Origin: JBBQWT01 sp038210375
GTDB taxonomy: Bacteria > Acidobacteriota > Terriglobia > Terriglobales > Acidobacteriaceae
Direction of reading: 5' to 3'
Assembly: GCA_038210375.1 (NCBI GenBank)
Contig: JBBQWT010000032.1
Location: forward strand, 1-33,509
DNA length: 33,509 nt
The notes below the pieces were generated by a model. The model was given only the letters and a program-made list of their open reading frames with translations, was not told the origin of the DNA and searched no databases. Below, piece by piece: positions 31,601 to 33,509 of this stretch. Within the stretch, counting starts at the first letter, position 1, and each line of letters opens with the position of its first letter. A program made the translations under genes and the position numbers.

Positions 31601-33509
31601 CGGAATCGGACTGGTGAACGAGTAAGTTGCATTCGGGTCCGGAGGACCTACGGTGATAGGGATGTCCAGGAAGGTGGTGTTGCCGTTTTCATCCAATCCG
31701 ACGCTGAACATGCTGGTCGACCCAATCAGGACGTTTTGGGTGGCGAACCCTCCGGGGTTGGTGAAGAAGAAATCAAATACCTCAAAGGGCACTGACGCCG
31801 TATTACCCGAGGTACTGCCCTGAGCGATCGTCGTGGTCAAGGTGACCGTACCCGCATGGGTGCCAGGGGAAATTTGGTTGCCGAAGAGGGCGGGAAGGGA
31901 AATAATCGCATGAGTCGAAGTGCCGGCCGCCGGCGCTGCGATAGTGGCCGAGGCGGTGAAACAAGGTGACTCCGGGCAGGTGAGGGTTACGGTGATATTT
32001 CCGGAGGCCGTGGCCGTTCCGGTATTGGTGACCGTAACATCCACGGTGTCTCCTGACTCTCCTGCCTGCAGGGAATTGACGCCCGTGGGCGGGTTGGGCC
32101 CGGGGTTGAACACGACCGATGTAATTGCGAAGCTCGGTTGAGTTGAGGACGCGGACACCGGATTAATGTAGAGCACGGTGCTGATTTTGTCAGGCTTGCG
32201 GGTGTTGGGAATCGTGGCCTGGAGGGTTACGGTCTGTACGACGTTGGGCGTGGCCCCGCTGCCGGCGGCCACCGCAATATTGAAATTGGCTCCGGCAGGA
32301 GGGGAAAGGCTGCTGGGCGTCGCGGTGATATTGGGCGAAGCCGAAGTCACGGTCACGGTGGCGGTTCCGGCAAAACCTCCCGACAACTGGAAGGTCACGT
32401 TGGTCGCCGGGGCGCCGATCACGACATTCAAGGGGTTGCTGGGCGAGTTGCCGGGCTGGGTGATGTCCTGCAGGGCGGCGGTGTAGAACACGACGTTCTG
32501 GGTATAGGACCGGGTTACGCCGCGGCGGGTGCCGTTCAAGGTAATCCCCACCAGACCTTGCGTGTGAGCCGATGTCGAAGACACGGTGACCACCTGCACG
32601 GTGTTCGGCGCCTGGGGAGTGGTGAATGACACGGTCGCGTTCGGGTCGCTAAAGCTGGTGGAAATGGGAATGGACAACCTGATGGGATCCACGGATTCAT
32701 CCAGCAGCAGGTTGAAGGTGTCGGTTGAGCCGATGAGGATGTTCTGAGTAGCGAAATCAGCCGACGGCAGCAATTGAAAGTCAAAGGAATCAAAGGGCAC
32801 ACTGGCGGTATTGCCGGCGGTGCTGCTCTGAGAAATGGTGGTGGTCAAAGTGATGGTGCCGACATACGACCCCGGAGGCAGGTTGAAAGTGCCCAGCGCA
32901 ATGATCGCGTGGGTGGATGTCCCCGCGGCCGGCGCAGCAATGGTGGTCGATTTCGCCCCCCCGCACGTGGGGCAATCAGCGGTTACGGTGATCGTTCCCG
33001 TGGGGCTGGCTGAGCTGGTGTTGGCAACGGTAACGTCAATTGAATCGGTTTCTCCCACTTGCAGGGCGTTGGCGCCGGTGGGCGGGTTAGGGCCGGGCAC
33101 GAACAGGACCGAAGTAATCGTGTAAGCCGGCAGCGCCGCATTCACCGTGGTGGTGGTCGAGATGGTGTTGTCGGCCGGTGTGGGATCGCCGGTGAGCGAA
33201 GGATTGATCTCGGCAAACAGCGTCTTGGCACCCGAGCCGATGGGGGTGAAGGTGACGATGACGGTCACAGTGGCGCCCGCCCCGATTGAAGGGATGTCGG
33301 CTTTGCCCAGTACGACGGTGCCCGAGCTGCGGTCTTCAATCAGGAGGTTCTGGCTGGTGGCTGCCGAAGCCGAGTTGCCGCTGTTGGTTACATCCACGCT
33401 GGCGCCGGTTGCTTTTCCCGCCGTTACCGTTGATGCCACCACGAACTTGGTGAGGCCTAGATCCACGAAGGGCGCCGCATTCACCGTGGTGGTGGTCGAG
33501 ATGGTGTTG
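28694..33509 (-). CDS. giant repeat-containing secreted/surface protein with CARDB-like domains, 5' end cut by window edge
   Basis: The frame is open to the right edge (about 1,604 codons). The true start and any signal peptide lie outside, and a GTG at 33484 is internal. Numbering from that GTG, the protein shows beta-rich modules with low Lys and high Thr/Ser/Val/Pro. A CARDB-like module (about 6-115) is followed by module A1 (about 119-442) and its homologue A2 (about 450-776), each opening ITSVxFxPGPNPPTGxN. Two further CARDB-like modules begin at about 781 (PDLAILSAPVP) and 1290 (PDLQISASDIRFTPSVPRTGD), with unfamiliar beta-rich regions between. The last 230 residues look unique. Cys pairs (CPTC 171-174, CPESPC 503-508, CGSSGSC 1051-1057) may form disulfides outside the cytoplasm. 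There is no sortase motif or C-terminal helix. Adhesion or surface display is inference. Confidence 0.85.
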   Translation of the reverse strand, partial: NTISTTTTVNAAPFVDLGLTKFVVASTVTAGKATGASVDVTNSGNSASAATSQNLLIEDRSSGTVVLGKADIPSIGAGATVTVIVTFTPIGSGAKTLFAEINPSLTGDPTPADNTISTTTTVNAALPAYTITSVLFVPGPNPPTGANALQVGETDSIDVTVANTSSASPTGTITVTADCPTCGGAKSTTIAAPAAGTSTHAIIALGTFNLPPGSYVGTITLTTTISQSSTAGNTASVPFDSFDFQLLPSADFATQNILIGSTDTFNLLLDESVDPIRLSIPISTSFSDPNATVSFTTPQAPNTVQVVTVSSTSAHTQGLVGITLNGTRRGVTRSYTQNVVFYTAALQDITQPGNSPSNPLNVVIGAPATNVTFQLSGGFAGTATVTVTSASPNITATPSSLSPPAGANFNIAVAAGSGATPNVVQTVTLQATIPNTRKPDKISTVLYINPVSASSTQPSFAITSVVFNPGPNPPTGVNSLQAGESGDTVDVTVTNTGTATASGNITVTLTCPESPCFTASATIAAPAAGTSTHAIISLPALFGNQISPGTHAGTVTLTTTIAQGSTSGNTASVPFEVFDFFFTNPGGFATQNVLIGSTSMFSVGLDENGNTTFLDIPITVGPPDPNATYSFTSPIPVGGEVISVTASASHPSGPATIVVTGTRRGVSRTLPQNVQYYTAAWQDVTYPGNSASNPVIVPVNSSSSTTADFKLTGTFVGPATVSVAPVSGLTLNLSSTSANANDVITLSVQAGSGVTPGTVLKITLTAAIPFTSPAQTVQIDFYIVPKSVPDLAILSAPVPARAISTSFPLLSGEPLDYMITVTNRGTAASTAGTPVGLVFPDGSVASTTLNSIPAGGSQTVTVHGVTPDPIATSSTTALLATVHLDALGDSDLTNNDFNYIIPTSDWSLAVTSAAGTSNSNPLLIPPGANSSATFSVQVASGGATVGPINIINGPSSTRVGITLSALTINSSSPVTANVSVLATATAPGQYFAQAQAQFLDSGSPTAKRAGTIFIGVLAFTPADTVTITAFPNNTTSANAIQLNGTLKVQETLAVSRAGCGSSGSCPGSVDLHFTDDPQIIANPQQYKAVPFTATPSPVFSAEPDASGSVVAGPAKSVVSATAVQTSSVHGGEPIIPIVGTQQTTLFFNVGDIFISIPSSPCQLIPPNDGTLTLTISYLTVGGYNVPSISFQFPSLPPGVTVDRPTGTEAFNGSSYNADTFTFTNTNSVSISSADILFAITVSNSISTETKFFDIPVVLAPTCAGGVSGGGVIRGSRTRSGGGSLSSLKTRPAASEGLPDLQISASDIRFTPSVPRTGDTLQITFRVTNAGDADAAQVPIALQVAGKTVAQDKFDVRAHSSTLAGLEWPHIQAPAALDNMASRAVSADEKTASRNALQDAGPLSAIVSIDPGHTVKQMSDVAKTAKVPQFTLRDGGSTGIAGAASGEAQRVIVEIQEGACEGFRFASGATSNCDSADLAISVEQLADGNYQLSSEQGVADAGPAMMSAAGSQSTANLQFGHQARAIAGHTYAVQLQDDSTGWLTVQAILSYGQLDAKTQKLFGHGGAHKIVRKLGGDTGPQEAGDVAAGSRQPAVYFDVTYRASK
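31157..32137 (-). repeat. intragenic repeat module A2 of the surface protein
   Basis: This stretch encodes residues about 450-776. It is homologous to the module at 32159-33130 across its length, with conserved blocks FxITSVxFxPGPNPPTG, TIAAPAAGTSTHAII, GNTASVPF, FATQNxLIGST and GTRRGVxR. Similarity is also visible in the DNA. Confidence 0.7.
32159..33130 (-). repeat. intragenic repeat module A1 of the surface protein
   Basis: This stretch encodes residues about 119-442, in tandem with A2 after a gap of only about seven residues. The end near NTISTTTTVNAA also recurs at the window edge, so a further repeat of the neighbouring CARDB-like module probably lies just outside. Confidence 0.7.

Overview
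The window is GC-rich, densely coding chromosomal DNA with 22 supported genes, including one cut by each window edge, plus one doubtful small ORF. There are no rRNA or tRNA genes, no phage genes, no transposase and no CRISPR array. The gene set suggests a free-living Gram-negative heterotroph, most likely an Acidobacteriota (Terriglobia-type) bacterium. The pointers are Lol lipoprotein-sorting genes, a DUF6677-like membrane protein, a YVTN beta-propeller lipoprotein, a fused E1 alpha/beta dehydrogenase and a very large CARDB-like surface protein. This placement is inferred from family recall, not from a database search.

Layout. 1-7.6 kb, all minus strand: a GNAT acetyltransferase cut by the left edge; two overlapping small membrane-protein genes behind an M24 (Xaa-Pro) peptidase; and a likely transporter unit of an OPT oligopeptide transporter, a YggS PLP-binding protein and a sodium:solute symporter. 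7.7-10.6 kb, plus strand: a YVTN beta-propeller lipoprotein and a 500-residue protein I do not recognise. 10.6-10.9 kb: an intergenic block holding an inverted pair of palindromic repeats. 10.9-14.3 kb, minus strand: uvrB, a transglutaminase-like protein and a HAD phosphatase. 14.4-16.8 kb, plus strand: a single-chain 2-oxoacid dehydrogenase E1 (alpha and beta fused). 16.8-18.9 kb, minus strand: a saccharopine-dehydrogenase-like oxidoreductase and a membrane-anchored alpha/beta hydrolase. 19.1-26.7 kb, plus strand: a LolC/E permease, lolD, clpC, a doubtful small membrane ORF, a glutaredoxin, purB and ubiX. 26.7-27.3 kb: an intergenic block rich in repeats. 27.3-33.5 kb, minus strand: a Nudix hydrolase, a secreted protein and a surface protein of more than 1,600 residues cut by the right edge.

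Most genes are housekeeping or envelope functions: lipoprotein release (LolC/E-LolD), proteolysis (ClpC), DNA repair (UvrB), purine synthesis (PurB), prenyl-FMN synthesis (UbiX), peptide and solute uptake (OPT, SSS, M24 peptidase), and 2-oxoacid oxidation (E1). Several starts were revised from ribosome binding sites and gene overlaps: OPT at 7556, the E1 fusion at 14422, HAD at 14308, the transglutaminase-like gene at 13631, ubiX at 26134 and the secreted protein at 28481.

I see no convincing new multi-gene defence or mobile system. The least explained material is non-coding: a dispersed palindromic repeat family sharing TGTCATCCTG and GAAGGACC blocks, present as a head-to-head pair at 10580-10807 and as single copies elsewhere; and a degenerate tandem array of about 30-nt units at 27081-27253. 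Among proteins, the unrecognised 500-residue protein, the small membrane pair beside the M24 peptidase, and the repeat-built surface protein are the most open.
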